A DNA stretch of 64,000 nt from an uncultured Alistipes sp. (GCA_949283205.1 CASDSD010000020.1:92198-156197); one strand, 5' to 3'. Positions 43,700 through 54,029 are shown, numbered from the stretch's first letter. Program-made: numbers and translations. The notes: generated by a model not told the origin, from the sequence alone.

Positions 43700-45715
43700 C
43701 TAATCATCGAGCCACTCCACACGGAAGCGGTAACGCATGTCGCCGCCCCACCACATCGAGAAATTCGTCCCCCAAAGATTGTTGTAAAGACAGAAGTGGA
43801 TACCCTCTCCAAGGTCGGGCTGGAGGGTTGAATAGTTCAGCGCGTTACGTTCACCCACCACCACAAGCAGAGCGTCGGGCGAGGTTATGCGCAGCGTGCC
43901 GTTGCGCGTGACCACATCCACATAGCGGTCTATCCCGTGCATCTGACGGTTGCCGCCCGGCACCACATCGAGCAGGTCCACACGCCCTCCCGTCTTCTCG
44001 GCCACCACCGATACCATATCCTCCGGACGGAACGATACCCAATAGGCTTCGGGCATACGGTTCGCCGGCTTCCCCACCATATCCACCGTCCACTCGGCGC
44101 TGCGCCCGTCCCGCGCTATAACCCATTCGCAGCGCACCGCCTCCGGCAGCACACGACTATCCACACGTTCATCCTCGGGAAATACCATCTCCGTGCGTAT
44201 GCGGCGTCCATGCCTGCCGCGTTCCACCGCGCATGCCGCCACGCGCGCCTCGACCACGGCGCTGCGCGCAGGGCTGTCGTCAAGGCCCGGTTTGCCGTTA
44301 TCCTCTATAGCCCACTGCACGCGACTGGTAAGGTACGCATCCTGAAAACGGGCATAATCGTCGCTTGAGAAACTCTGGTAGGCGATACCGCCCAAAGGAC
44401 ACCTCGCAGCCCCTGTTCCCAGGTCATAGCGGCCCCCGGCATCCAGCCTGCGATCCCTGTCTTCTCCGACGACACGTCGCCGCTCCACCCGGCCGATCCG
44501 CCGCAGAGCCTCGGCGGCTTCGTCACGCAGCGTATCGGGCAACAATGCCACCGCCTTGTCCAGGTTTTCGTCTATCTCGCGCCACGACTGTTCCATAAAA
44601 CGAAACTCCGGCTGTGTGCGCGCCGCCGTAAAGGAGTCGAAATCGTATTTGTCCCAATTGCGCAGATGTGTCTTCACGTCGGCTCCCCACGTATGTTCGG
44701 CGATCATACCAAGCCGCACGGCGAAGTCGATCGCCGCATCGCTGTCGGGGTCCAGACGTCCACCGCTGATCCATGCGTCGTAGAGCCGCCCCAGTTCACG
44801 GAAACGGGCCATGCGCAGCGGGGCGCTGCCGTAACCGTATATCCACGTATCCCCTATTTCGGAGGTGACGACGGGAAGGCTCTCCCGCATCGGTTCCATC
44901 GCCTCGGCAACGTCGTTGAGCGATGCCGCGACGATGTGCGCCCCGGGATAACGCTCGCGAAGCGATGCGAATATACGGTGCACCTCCTCGACCGAGTGCG
45001 GACCGTGGTTGTCACCCGTAAGGTTTATCGAAACGGCCGTACGGCCGTCGGGCAGGACCATCGTATCGCCGTATGAGCCCTGGTACATCAGCATTATCTC
45101 TTTCCCCGACAGGTCGCGCCACAGGCATACCGGCGGCACATCGGGCACGCTCACGGCGGGATTGGTCCCCACATGCAGGAATTCGATTCCGGCGTCGCTC
45201 AACAGCGGCACGATACTGCGCGTATGTCCCGGCACATCGGTCATCTTCGCCGCCACGGTGTGTTTGCCGAAGCGTGCGTCGAGACGTCTCGAGAGCCGCA
45301 GGATCCCTTCGAACAGGGCGCGGTTCATGGACTCCGACTCCACCGTGTAAGGCACGCCGTTCCACACGATATCGCCGCGGCGAACAGCCTCCTCAAGTTC
45401 GGCAACAGCCTCCGTCGATGCCTGCCGCAGGTAGGCATCGACGAGCCATGCACCCGTCGTCCACACATACCTGTCCCCGCCCCCTTCCTCGCGAAGCCGT
45501 CTTGCGACCTCGATGGCCTTGGGTATATACAGGTCGATGTAACGTTGTTCGACCTTCGAGCTGAGATCGGTGAACCCTATGTCGAGATGGGTCTTGAAGA
45601 TCACGAACACCTTCTCGATATGCGCCTCGGCGCCATTGCGCGGGGCAACTCCGACGCGCATGCCCGAAGAGAGCAATACGAGAAGCGAAAGCACTATCGG
45701 CACTCTTTTCATCAT
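43700..45715 (-). CDS. DUF5054 protein, GH38-like glycosidase, secreted
   Basis: 671 residues from ATG 45715 with a signal peptide (MMKRVPIVLSLLVLLSSG). The N-terminal half resembles the alpha-mannosidase (GH38) barrel: VFVIFKTHLDIGFTD with a His-x-Asp metal pair, AWLVDAYLRQAS, MTDVPGHTRSIVPLL and MLMYQGSYGD. HTWGADVKTHLRNWDKYDF near the middle is a further conserved block. The C-terminal half is beta-rich. I recognise the whole as DUF5054, whose activity is not established. A mannosidase-like hydrolase acting in the periplasm is the best guess. The gene is divergent from the GH3 gene. Confidence 0.75.
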   Translation of the reverse strand: MMKRVPIVLSLLVLLSSGMRVGVAPRNGAEAHIEKVFVIFKTHLDIGFTDLSSKVEQRYIDLYIPKAIEVARRLREEGGGDRYVWTTGAWLVDAYLRQASTEAVAELEEAVRRGDIVWNGVPYTVESESMNRALFEGILRLSRRLDARFGKHTVAAKMTDVPGHTRSIVPLLSDAGIEFLHVGTNPAVSVPDVPPVCLWRDLSGKEIMLMYQGSYGDTMVLPDGRTAVSINLTGDNHGPHSVEEVHRIFASLRERYPGAHIVAASLNDVAEAMEPMRESLPVVTSEIGDTWIYGYGSAPLRMARFRELGRLYDAWISGGRLDPDSDAAIDFAVRLGMIAEHTWGADVKTHLRNWDKYDFDSFTAARTQPEFRFMEQSWREIDENLDKAVALLPDTLRDEAAEALRRIGRVERRRVVGEDRDRRLDAGGRYDLGTGAARCPLGGIAYQSFSSDDYARFQDAYLTSRVQWAIEDNGKPGLDDSPARSAVVEARVAACAVERGRHGRRIRTEMVFPEDERVDSRVLPEAVRCEWVIARDGRSAEWTVDMVGKPANRMPEAYWVSFRPEDMVSVVAEKTGGRVDLLDVVPGGNRQMHGIDRYVDVVTRNGTLRITSPDALLVVVGERNALNYSTLQPDLGEGIHFCLYNNLWGTNFSMWWGGDMRYRFRVEWLDD

Positions 45716-45804
45716 GGTTCTTTGTGTATTGATCGGGTTGGCGAACTTTTCCCACACATTCCGGGGAGGGGCGACGCGGGTCTGCCTCGTCCGCCCCATA
45801 TGTA

Positions 45805-45835
45805 CAAACATATCAATTATTTTTTGATTCTGCAA
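45805..45835 (-). promoter_or_regulatory. Promoter of the DUF5054 gene
   Basis: On the minus strand TTG (45833-45835), 20 bases, then TATGTTTG (45805-45812), about 90 bases before the start codon. Confidence 0.65.
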
Positions 45836-46196
45836 TTACACGCATCGCTTTTACGCATAGCGCCATCCATTCCTTCCGTGCCACCGCACGACCCGCCGCC
45901 ACGCATCTTCCGGCGACGGAGAGATGATACGGGCGAAGACAAGAAAAACACATCGTATATTTAGCGTAAAAAACATCCATTTCGACAGGCCCGCAGGAGC
46001 CGCAGAGAGATACCGTGCTGCACGTCGCAACATACGCCACACCATAAGCCAGGGCTGATTATGTCCCGCACGAAAAGGCCTCACAGTCATCACGGGCACG
46101 CACGGCGCGGTTTGATAGCGTCCGCATGACGCTAAAAAAGCGCATGTCCATATCGTATGGTCCTCCCCGGCGCAAGGTTTTTCGGGCCCGGTTTGT

Positions 46197-46204
46197 TATA
46201 TTTG
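46197..46204 (+). promoter_or_regulatory. -7 promoter element of the GH3 gene
   Basis: TATATTTG matches TAnnTTTG, 120 bases upstream of the start codon, which implies a leader of roughly 115 bases. Confidence 0.6.
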
Positions 46205-46324
46205 TATGGCCATACGATACTGTCGTTTACCACACCGATACATTCTGCCATCGACCCGAGTGCCGGCAGCCGCATCGGCGACGGCAGCAGAATCCGTGCG
46301 AACCAACACATAACAACTACTCAT

Positions 46325-48472
46325 ATGAAACGAACAATCCTAATTCTGTGCGCTGCGGCGCTGTTTGCGGCGTGCAGCTCCGAGCAGCCGCAACCGCAGC
46401 GTCCCATGGACCAGCAGGTGGACGAACTGCTTGAGGCCATGACCGTAGATGAGAAAATCGGGCAGATGATGAACTCGACGCCCGCCATCGAACGCCTCGA
46501 CATCAAGCCTTATGACTGGTGGAACGAGGGTCTTCACGGCGTAGGCCGCAGCGGCCGTGCCACCGTATTCCCGCAGCCCATAGGTCTGGGCGCCACCTTC
46601 GACACCGAACTGCTCAACCAGATAGGCGACGCCATCTCGGACGAGGCCCGCGCCAAGTATCAGGTCGCGCGGCGTATCGGGAACTACCGCCGCTACTCGG
46701 GTCTCTCGTTCTGGTCGCCCAACGTCAACATCTTCCGCGACCCGCGCTGGGGCCGCGGCATGGAGACCTACGGCGAAGACCCCTACCTGACGGGAATGCT
46801 GGGAACGGCCTTCGTCAAGGGACTCCAGGGCGACGATCCGCACTACCTGAAGGCCGCAGCCTGCGCCAAGCACTACGCCGTACACTCGGGCCCCGAGGCG
46901 ACACGCCACTCGGCCAACGTGGAACCGCCCCTGCGGGACCTCTACGAGACCTACCTGCCGGCATTCGAGATGCTGGTCAAGGATGCCAAAGTGGAGACGG
47001 TGATGACGGCCTATAACGCCGTATACGGCGACTGCTGCTCGGCAAGCACCTTCCTCATGCAGGACATCCTGCGCAACAGGTGGCAGTTCAAGGGACACAT
47101 CGTCTCGGACTGCGGCGCCGTAACCGACATCTACACGGGACACAAATGCACCCGCTGCGAGATGGACGCCGCCGTAAAGGCCCTCAAGGCGGGACTGAAC
47201 CTCGAATGCGGGTCGTCGATGCGCACGCTCAAGGATGCGTATGCGCAGCAGCTCATAACGGAAGAGGACCTGGACAATGCCCTGCGCCCGACGATCATGA
47301 CACGGCTCAAGCTCGGCATCCTGCATGACGACCCGCAGTGCCCGTACAACAACATGCCGGAGGATGCACTCGGATCGCCCGAACACCGCGCACTGGCCAA
47401 GCGTGCCGCCGTGGAGAGCATGGTTCTCCTGAAGAATAACGACATCCTGCCCCTCGACAAGGAGATACATTCGATCGATTTGTCGGGCAGCGGCGCCACC
47501 GACGTATTCTACCAAATGGGCAACTACTACGGCCTGAGCGACGACTACAGTACCTATCTTCAGGGCATAGTATCGAAGGTCAGCGCCGGCACCACGGTAT
47601 CGTACCACACGGGGTTCATGCAGCTCGACGGCCTTGACGCCAACATGAACCTCGGCGACGCCATCGGCGCCGATGTCGCCATCGTATTCATGGGCAACAA
47701 CGGCAACGTAGAGGGCGAGGAGGGCGAGTCGATCGCCAACCGCACCAGCGGCGACCGTCTGAACCTGCGTCTGCCCGAGTCGCAGATGAACTACCTGCGC
47801 ACGCTCAAAAGGTTCAAGGGCAAGGGCATAGTCGTAGTGCTTACCGGCGGCAGCCCGATCGACCTGCGCGAGATATACGAGATGGCCGATGCCGTCGTGA
47901 TGGCATGGTATTCGGGACAGGCCGGCGGCGAAGCGCTGGGCGACCTGCTTTTCGGCGATGCCAACTTCAGCGGACGCCTGCCCGTGACCTTCCCCGCCGA
48001 GACCGAAAAACTGCCTCCGTTCGAGGATTACTCGATGAAGGAGCGCACATACAAATACATGACCGACAACATTTTCCTGCCATTCGGATACGGTTTGAGC
48101 TACGGCAGCGTGACCTATGGACCCGCAACCGTCGTCGGCAAGGATGACAGCACGCTTACCGTCGAGGTGACGTTGAGCAACGACGGCGACACCGATATCG
48201 ACGAGACCGTTCAGCTCTACCATTCGTCTCCCGCAGCAGGCGTTACGGCGCCGCAGTCGCAGCTCGTGGCCTTCAGCCGCGAACACATGAAGGCCGGCGA
48301 AAAGCGCACCGTCAAGCTACAGGTACCCGTGGAGCGCCTCGAAACGGTGCAGGAGGACGGCACCAGGACACTCTTGAAGGGGACCCATACGCTGCATATA
48401 GCATCGGCAGCCCCGACCTACCGCAGCGCCGAACTCGGCGTGCAGGAGGTACGCACAACCGTCGAGCTGTAA
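46325..48472 (+). CDS. GH3 family beta-glycosidase (beta-xylosidase/glucosidase-like), lipoprotein
   Basis: 715 residues from ATG 46325 with signal peptide and lipobox ending at AACSS (Cys17). The GH3 barrel starts with MTVDEKIGQMMNSTPAIERLD and the substrate loop YDWWNEGLHGVGR. KHYAVHSGPEATRH is the conserved Lys-His pair, and the nucleophile is the Asp of GHIVSDCGAV. The alpha/beta sandwich and a fibronectin-like C-terminal domain (from about residue 590, LPFGYGLSYG onward) complete it. The motifs recall Bacteroidota beta-xylosidases, and the convergent neighbour is a xylose operon, so release of xylose from xylo-oligosaccharides is plausible. Confidence 0.92.
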   Translation: MKRTILILCAAALFAACSSEQPQPQRPMDQQVDELLEAMTVDEKIGQMMNSTPAIERLDIKPYDWWNEGLHGVGRSGRATVFPQPIGLGATFDTELLNQIGDAISDEARAKYQVARRIGNYRRYSGLSFWSPNVNIFRDPRWGRGMETYGEDPYLTGMLGTAFVKGLQGDDPHYLKAAACAKHYAVHSGPEATRHSANVEPPLRDLYETYLPAFEMLVKDAKVETVMTAYNAVYGDCCSASTFLMQDILRNRWQFKGHIVSDCGAVTDIYTGHKCTRCEMDAAVKALKAGLNLECGSSMRTLKDAYAQQLITEEDLDNALRPTIMTRLKLGILHDDPQCPYNNMPEDALGSPEHRALAKRAAVESMVLLKNNDILPLDKEIHSIDLSGSGATDVFYQMGNYYGLSDDYSTYLQGIVSKVSAGTTVSYHTGFMQLDGLDANMNLGDAIGADVAIVFMGNNGNVEGEEGESIANRTSGDRLNLRLPESQMNYLRTLKRFKGKGIVVVLTGGSPIDLREIYEMADAVVMAWYSGQAGGEALGDLLFGDANFSGRLPVTFPAETEKLPPFEDYSMKERTYKYMTDNIFLPFGYGLSYGSVTYGPATVVGKDDSTLTVEVTLSNDGDTDIDETVQLYHSSPAAGVTAPQSQLVAFSREHMKAGEKRTVKLQVPVERLETVQEDGTRTLLKGTHTLHIASAAPTYRSAELGVQEVRTTVEL

Positions 48473-48497
48473 CATGTCGGCCGACGGACAATCGAAC

Positions 48498-48525
48498 GCC
48501 CCGCAGGCACCGGTGCCTGCGGGGC
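48498..48525 (+). terminator. 28-base perfect palindrome after the GH3 gene, probable terminator
   Basis: GCCCCGCAGGCACC is followed immediately by its reverse complement GGTGCCTGCGGGGC. The tail CTCTT is only weakly T-rich. It lies 26 bases after the GH3 stop. Confidence 0.6.
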
Positions 48526-48645
48526 CTCTTCGTACATCAGACAGGGCGCCCGCCCCCTCGCACGAGGTAGCGCATCCCCCCCCGCCCCCGACGGCAGCAC
48601 GACCGCAGCGCCCATGCAGGGAAAGAGCGCATACGCATCAAGACA

Positions 48646-48675
48646 AAAAAGGCAACGAATACTCGTTGCCTTTTT
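48646..48675. terminator. Bidirectional terminator before xylE end
   Basis: AAAAAGGCAACGA pairs with TCGTTGCCTTTTT around ATAC. The flanking A and T runs allow it to work on both strands; it would end the xylose operon on the minus strand. Confidence 0.85.
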
Positions 48676-48712
48676 CCTGACATGCCGAATCGGTCATCCC
48701 GACGGCACGGTG

Positions 48713-50134
48713 TCACTTGCGGCCGCGCCACAGCGCCGACATCTGCTCGAGGGTCTTGCCCTTGGTTTCGGGCACCATCTTCCAGACGAAGAGCGCCGAC
48801 AGCAGCGACATGACCGCATAGATGCAATAGGTGCCGCCTACGCTCCATTCGCTGAGCGAGGGGAACGTCGCCGAAACGAGGAAATTCGATATCCACTGCG
48901 CCGCAACGGCTACGGCCACGGCCTGCGAGCGGATCGTGTTGGGGAAGATCTCCGATATGAGCACCCAGCAGATAGGGCCCCACGACATCATGAACGACGC
49001 CGTATAGATGATAATGAAGATCAGCGCCCCGAGCCCGATGGTATCGGTAAACGACAGCGCGGCAAGGACGGCCATGCCGATCATCATTCCCGTAGAGCCG
49101 ATTATGAGCAGCGGCTTGCGCCCCACGCGGTCGACCGTGAAGATGGCCACGACGGTAAAGATAATGTTCACGACACCCATCACAACCGTCTGCAACATAG
49201 AGGCGTCACCCGTAGCACCCATGTTTTCGAATATTCGAGGCGCATAATATAGCACCACGTTGATGCCTATGGCCTGCTGGAAGAACGAGAGCAATACGCC
49301 CACCGCGATGACGGTTTTGCCGTAGGCGAAGAGGCGCTCGCGCCTCTCGTTGACCGTAGACTTTATCTCGTCGAGGATGGCATGCGCCTCGGACGTGCCG
49401 TTTATCCGCTCCAGAACGGCGAAGGCGCGTCTGTCGTTTCCGTGCAGCGCCAGGAAACGCGGCGTCTCGGGCACGAGCAGGATCAGCAGGAAGAAGGCTC
49501 CCGCGGGGAAGGCCTCCGAGAGGAACATCCGGCGCCAGCCTATGTCGACCATCGCCTGCTCGATGATCTCGGCCGTATCGCCCAGATTGTTGCGTATGAT
49601 GTAGTTGACAAAGTAGACGACCAGCATGCCGAAGATTATGGCAAACTGGTTGCACGAGACGAGCGTGCCGCGTATGCGTGCGGGCGATATCTCGGCGATG
49701 TACATCGGGCATACGGCCGACGCCAGCCCCACGCCTATACCTCCGATTATGCGGTATAGGTTGAACGACACCAGCAGCGGGAACGACGCCACGCCGTACG
49801 GGAGAATGCCGCTCTCGGGACGCCACGATCCCACGGCCGAGACGAAGAAGAGGACGGCAGCCACCACGAGCGTGCGCTTGCGCCCGAAGCGTGCCGCCAG
49901 CAGTCCCGATATGGCGCCGCCGATGACGCAGCCGATAAGGGCGCTCGATGCCGTGAAGCCGTGCATCCATGCCGTATATGTGAAGTCGGACGCCGTGCGG
50001 AAGAACTGGTCGAGGGCCTGTTCGGCGCCCGACACCACAGCCGTGTCGTAACCGAAAAGCAGGCCGCCGATGACCGCCACCAGCACGACAGAGAAGAGGT
50101 ATGCCCGGCTTCCGTTTGATTGGGTTGAAGTCAT
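48713..50134 (-). CDS. xylE: Sugar porter family MFS transporter, D-xylose:H+ symporter-like
   Basis: 473 residues with 12 membrane segments. Sugar porter signatures are present: GLLFGYDTAVVSGAE in helix 1, GCVIGGAISGLLAARFGRKR, RIIGGIGVGLASAVCPMYIAE, PETPRFLALHG between helices 6 and 7, QQAIGINVVLYYAPRIF in helix 7, and VPETKGKTLEQM at the end. It is expected to import xylose by proton symport, given its place after xylA and xylB. The start follows the xylA stop by 132 bases. Confidence 0.93.
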   Translation of the reverse strand: MTSTQSNGSRAYLFSVVLVAVIGGLLFGYDTAVVSGAEQALDQFFRTASDFTYTAWMHGFTASSALIGCVIGGAISGLLAARFGRKRTLVVAAVLFFVSAVGSWRPESGILPYGVASFPLLVSFNLYRIIGGIGVGLASAVCPMYIAEISPARIRGTLVSCNQFAIIFGMLVVYFVNYIIRNNLGDTAEIIEQAMVDIGWRRMFLSEAFPAGAFFLLILLVPETPRFLALHGNDRRAFAVLERINGTSEAHAILDEIKSTVNERRERLFAYGKTVIAVGVLLSFFQQAIGINVVLYYAPRIFENMGATGDASMLQTVVMGVVNIIFTVVAIFTVDRVGRKPLLIIGSTGMMIGMAVLAALSFTDTIGLGALIFIIIYTASFMMSWGPICWVLISEIFPNTIRSQAVAVAVAAQWISNFLVSATFPSLSEWSVGGTYCIYAVMSLLSALFVWKMVPETKGKTLEQMSALWRGRK

Positions 50135-50266
50135 GTTTGCAGTTTTAGGATTGTAAATAACGGAACGGCATCACCGCGGCCGCGAACCGTGCGGCACCAT
50201 GCGGTGCGACATCCGAAAAAAGATTCCGCCGGCGGAGATTCGACCGACGGCGGAACCGGACATTTA

Positions 50267-51580
50267 TCAGATATACATGTTGATGAGCGCCTCGTAGAGC
50301 TCCTGCTTGCCGCTGCGCTGTACGGGCTCGTGCTTGCGGGCATACTCCGCAACCTGCTCGAGCGTCAGTTCTCCATTCTCGAACGCCTTGCCCTCGCCGC
50401 TGTCGTATGACGAGTAACGCTCCTTGAGCATCTTCTCATAGGGCGAATTCTCGAGAATGTCGGCCGCAATGAGCAGTGCGCGGGCCATCGTATCCATACC
50501 CGATATGTGGGCGATGAATATATCCTCCAGATCGGTAGAGTTGCGGCGCGTCTTGGCGTCGAAGTTGGTGCCGCCGCCCTGGAAACCGCCGCCGCGCAGG
50601 ATCACGATCATGGCCTGCACCAGCTCGTAGAGGTCGACGGGGAACTGGTCGGTATCCCAGCCGTTCTGGTAGTCGCCGCGGTTGGCATCTATCGAGCCGA
50701 GCATGCCGGCGTCTACGGCGCACTGAAGCTCATGCTCGAAGGTGTGGCCGGCAAGCGTGGCGTGGTTGACCTCGATATTCACCTTGAAGTCCTTGTCCAG
50801 GCCGTGTGCGCGCAGGAAGCCGATGACGGTCTCCGTGTCGACGTCGTACTGGTGCTTCATCGGCTCCATGGGCTTGGGTTCGACGAGGAACGTACCCTTG
50901 AATCCCCTGGCGCGGGCATAGTCGCGCGCCATGCGCAGCATGGTGGCCATATGCTCCTTCTCGCGTTTCATGTCGGTGTTGAGCAGCGACATGTAACCCT
51001 CGCGGCCGCCCCAGAAGACGTAGCAGTCGCCACCCAGCTCGATCGTGGCGTCGATGGCGTTCTTGATCTGGAGCATGGCGCGGGCCGCGGCATCGAAATC
51101 GGGATTGGTCGAGGCGCCGTTCATATAGCGGGCGTGGCCGAAGACATTGGCCGTACCCCACAGCAGACGGATACCCGTCTCGGCCTGCTTCTGCTTGGCA
51201 TACGCCACCATCTCCCTGAGGTTCTTCTCGTACTCCTCGGCCGTGGCAGCCTCGTCCACGAGATCCACGTCATGGAAACAGTAATACTCGATGCCCATCT
51301 TCTGCATGAACTCGAAACCGGCATCCATCTTGGCCTTGGCGCGTTCCATCGGACAGGCAGCCTCGTTCCACGGGAACTTCTTGGTGCCGACACCGAACTG
51401 GTCGCTGCCCTCGGCGCAAAGCGTATGCCACCACGCCATCGAGAAACGGAACCAGTCCTTCATCTTGCGCCCCATCACCACGCGCTCGGGATCGTAGTAG
51501 TGGAATGCCATAGGGTTCTTTGAATCCTTACCCTCGAAAGGGATCTTTCCCACCGTGGGGAAATAACTTTTCGTTGCCAT
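50267..51580 (-). CDS. xylA: Xylose isomerase
   Basis: 437 residues from ATG 51580 ([17 protein letters not shown]); codons upstream in the frame are not conserved sequence. The metal-binding and catalytic motifs are all present: [27 protein letters not shown] (catalytic His/Asp), [33 protein letters not shown] and [14 protein letters not shown] with [19 protein letters not shown]. It converts xylose to xylulose. It lies between xylB and xylE. Confidence 0.97.
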   Translation of the reverse strand: MATKSYFPTVGKIPFEGKDSKNPMAFHYYDPERVVMGRKMKDWFRFSMAWWHTLCAEGSDQFGVGTKKFPWNEAACPMERAKAKMDAGFEFMQKMGIEYYCFHDVDLVDEAATAEEYEKNLREMVAYAKQKQAETGIRLLWGTANVFGHARYMNGASTNPDFDAAARAMLQIKNAIDATIELGGDCYVFWGGREGYMSLLNTDMKREKEHMATMLRMARDYARARGFKGTFLVEPKPMEPMKHQYDVDTETVIGFLRAHGLDKDFKVNIEVNHATLAGHTFEHELQCAVDAGMLGSIDANRGDYQNGWDTDQFPVDLYELVQAMIVILRGGGFQGGGTNFDAKTRRNSTDLEDIFIAHISGMDTMARALLIAADILENSPYEKMLKERYSSYDSGEGKAFENGELTLEQVAEYARKHEPVQRSGKQELYEALINMYI

Positions 51581-51651
51581 AGATTTACAGATTTTAATTT
51601 GCTTAACCTTTGAATTTGCTATACTTGCATTAAAACGTATCACCTTGAACG

Positions 51652-53139
51652 CTACGATCGCGCCAACCGCGACTCGATCTCCCTCACCCAATTGCGGTAC
51701 TGCGTCTCCAGAACCTCGCGCTCGTCCGGAACGGGTTCCACGACCTCCAGCCGGCGCAGCGATGCAAAAGCCTCCTCACGGGTACGATAGAGGCCCGCAC
51801 CCAGAGCCGCACCGCGGGCCGCACCCAGCGCCCCGTCCGTATTGAACAATTCGATACGTGCCCCCGAAAGCGTTGCCAGCGTGCGGCGGAACAGGGGCGA
51901 GAGGAACAGATTGGCCATTCCGGCGCGTATCACGTCGGGAGCAAGACCCAGACCGCGCATGATGTCTATGCCGTAACGGAACGAAAAGGCGATACCCTCC
52001 TGCGCCGCACGAAGCAGGTGAGCCGTGGCATGGCGGTTCAGGTCCAGGCCCGAGATCGCCGCCCCCGTCGTGCGGTTCTCGAGGACACGCTCGGCGCCGT
52101 TCCCGAAGGGCAGTACGAGCACTCCGTCAGACCCTGCGGGGACGGTGGCGGCAAGATCGTTCATCTCGCCATATCCCAATCTCTTCTGGACGACGTTGCG
52201 CCGCATCCACGAATTCATTATACCCGTACCGTTTATGCAGAGCAGGATGCCGTATCGCGGCCGCCCGGGCGCATGGTTCACATGCACGAAGGTGTTTACG
52301 CGCGACTTGGGATCAGCCTTCGGGGTATCGACCACACCATACACCACCCCGCTCGTGCCGGCTGTCGCAGCCACCTCGCCCGCCTCCAGCACATTGAGCG
52401 AGAAGGCGTTGTTGGGCTGGTCGCCCGCACGGTACGAGATGGGCGTGCCGGCAGGGATTCCCAGCAGCCGCTCCGTCGCGGCATCGGTCACGGCCTGCGT
52501 ACCGATCGACGGCCCCGCCTCGGGAATCATCGAGTGGGGGATGCCGTAGCAGTCTGCCACGAAATCGGCACGGCGCTCCTCGGCGAAGTCCCACAATATC
52601 TGCTCCGAAAGGCCGCTCACGCTGGTCGAGATGTGACCCGAGAGGCGATAGGCGACATAGTCGCCCGGAAGCATGAACTTGTCGATACGGGCGAACACGT
52701 CCGGTTCGTTACGCTTGACCCACGCAAGCTTCGAGGCCGTGAAGTTGCCCGGCGAGTTGAGCGCATGGCTCAGACAATAGTCGCGTCCGATGCTCTCGAA
52801 AGCCTCGGCGCCGATCTCCACGGCGCGCGAATCGCACCATATGATCGACTTGCGCAGCGGGTGTCCCTCACGGTCCAGACACACCAGCCCGTGCATCTGA
52901 TAGGTGATGCCTATCGAGACGACGTCGCGCAGGGGATATTTCGCCCCCACCTGGCGGATCCCCTCGCAGACGTAGTGCCACCACATCTCGGGGTCCTGCT
53001 CCGCCCAGCCGCTCCGCGGCGCATCTATCGACATCTCCTGTGCCGGGTTGGCGGCCGACGCCACGCACTCGCCCGTCGGGATGTCCAGCAACGACACCTT
53101 CACCGAAGAGGATCCTATGTCTATACCCAAACTCTTCAT
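51652..53139 (-). CDS. xylB: Xylulokinase
   Basis: 495-residue FGGY family kinase phosphorylating xylulose. The start [16 protein letters not shown] is the phosphate-1 motif; [27 protein letters not shown], and the domain-II motifs [11 protein letters not shown] and [14 protein letters not shown] are typical. It lies 71 bases before xylA and 117 bases after the NUDIX regulator, all on one strand. Confidence 0.95.
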   Translation of the reverse strand: MKSLGIDIGSSSVKVSLLDIPTGECVASAANPAQEMSIDAPRSGWAEQDPEMWWHYVCEGIRQVGAKYPLRDVVSIGITYQMHGLVCLDREGHPLRKSIIWCDSRAVEIGAEAFESIGRDYCLSHALNSPGNFTASKLAWVKRNEPDVFARIDKFMLPGDYVAYRLSGHISTSVSGLSEQILWDFAEERRADFVADCYGIPHSMIPEAGPSIGTQAVTDAATERLLGIPAGTPISYRAGDQPNNAFSLNVLEAGEVAATAGTSGVVYGVVDTPKADPKSRVNTFVHVNHAPGRPRYGILLCINGTGIMNSWMRRNVVQKRLGYGEMNDLAATVPAGSDGVLVLPFGNGAERVLENRTTGAAISGLDLNRHATAHLLRAAQEGIAFSFRYGIDIMRGLGLAPDVIRAGMANLFLSPLFRRTLATLSGARIELFNTDGALGAARGAALGAGLYRTREEAFASLRRLEVVEPVPDEREVLETQYRNWVREIESRLARS

Positions 53140-53255
53140 GACCTTTTCGATTTATGTTGTTTCACCTTTTCCGGACTCCAGCGCATGCCGCCCGCACGGC
53201 CATGTACGCATGTCGTATAGATGGCATCGGGCATTCCTCCACCGGCCCGGAAGCA

Positions 53256-54002
53256 TCAATATTTCCAATTATTGATAAACCCCAGTTTCAGTTTCTCCCG
53301 CACTGCCTTGCGGTAGGCGTTGCGGTTGAATGTGTAGTATCGGGCGGGTTTGTGGGCCACGCCCTGCTCCTTCTCGGCCGTGGGCGTGAGGAACCCCGAC
53401 GAAAGGATCTTCTTGCGGAAATTGCGGTTGTCGATCTCGATACCCAGCACCGCACTGTATAGATTCTGCAATGCCCGTATCGTAAACTTGCGCGGCAGCA
53501 GCTCGAACGCCACGGGTGACTGCAGCATCTCGCGGCAAAGCATCGACAGCGCCGCCGAAAGAATCGACTTGTGATCCATTGCCAGCCGCTGGATGGAATC
53601 GACATCTACCCACTGCGCACCCTTTGCGGTGGTGTAGGCCACCATACGGCTGTCAAGCTTAACCAGCGCATAGTACCCGACCGTAACGACCCGTTCGCTG
53701 TGAATGCCGTGATAACGGTTTATCCACTCCAGCTCCTCGCCGCTCACGCGCTTGGGATCGGAAAATATATCCATCTGCTTCAGATATACGTTCTTGAGCC
53801 CCGTAGCCTCTTCGAGAACACGGTATGCCGCCTCGGGCAGAGTTTCGTTCTCGAGGATCATGGCCCCGGGCAATTTCAACGGATCGAGCTGCGAATCGGG
53901 CTTGTAATAGCGCCTCTCTATAAGCAACACCTTGAGAGTCTTGCCATTAAAGCCGAAAACGACACAATCGACCGACAGCGACTGGTTGATCTGTACGGAC
54001 AT
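53256..54002 (-). CDS. xylR: NUDIX-domain transcriptional regulator, XylR/NrtR family
   Basis: 248 residues. The N-terminal 140 form a Nudix fold (SVDCVVFGFNGKTLKVLLIERRYY). Its Nudix box is degenerate: in GAMILENETLPEAAYRVLEE the Glu after the conserved Arg is Val and the second of the paired glutamates is lost (next residue Ala), so hydrolysis is unlikely. The C-terminal 90 residues are a winged helix (LLPRKFTIRALQNLYSAVLG, NRNFRKKILSSGFL) ending FNRNAY. This matches the NrtR-like AraR/XylR regulators of Bacteroides, and the order regulator-xylB-xylA-xylE is the same as in Bacteroides. It likely represses the operon and senses a pentose. Confidence 0.88.
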   Translation of the reverse strand: MSVQINQSLSVDCVVFGFNGKTLKVLLIERRYYKPDSQLDPLKLPGAMILENETLPEAAYRVLEEATGLKNVYLKQMDIFSDPKRVSGEELEWINRYHGIHSERVVTVGYYALVKLDSRMVAYTTAKGAQWVDVDSIQRLAMDHKSILSAALSMLCREMLQSPVAFELLPRKFTIRALQNLYSAVLGIEIDNRNFRKKILSSGFLTPTAEKEQGVAHKPARYYTFNRNAYRKAVREKLKLGFINNWKY

Positions 54003-54029
54003 TGGGAAAATAAAGTTTCAGGTTCTGAA

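Larger units (their letters stand above)
45716..46324. other. 609-base divergent intergenic region (DUF5054 / GH3)
   Basis: It holds one promoter for each gene at its two ends (45805-45835 minus, 46197-46204 plus). The roughly 360 bases between them show no gene, no clear repeat and no RNA that I recognise; a regulator binding region is possible. Confidence 0.6.

Noticed and set aside
43504-43812. 102-codon minus-strand gene after DUF5054
   Set aside because: It overlaps the end of DUF5054 in another frame and has no signal, motif or promoter.
46340-48286. Long minus-strand open frame opposite the GH3 gene
   Set aside because: Shadow frame; the GH3 gene on the plus strand has complete catalytic motifs.
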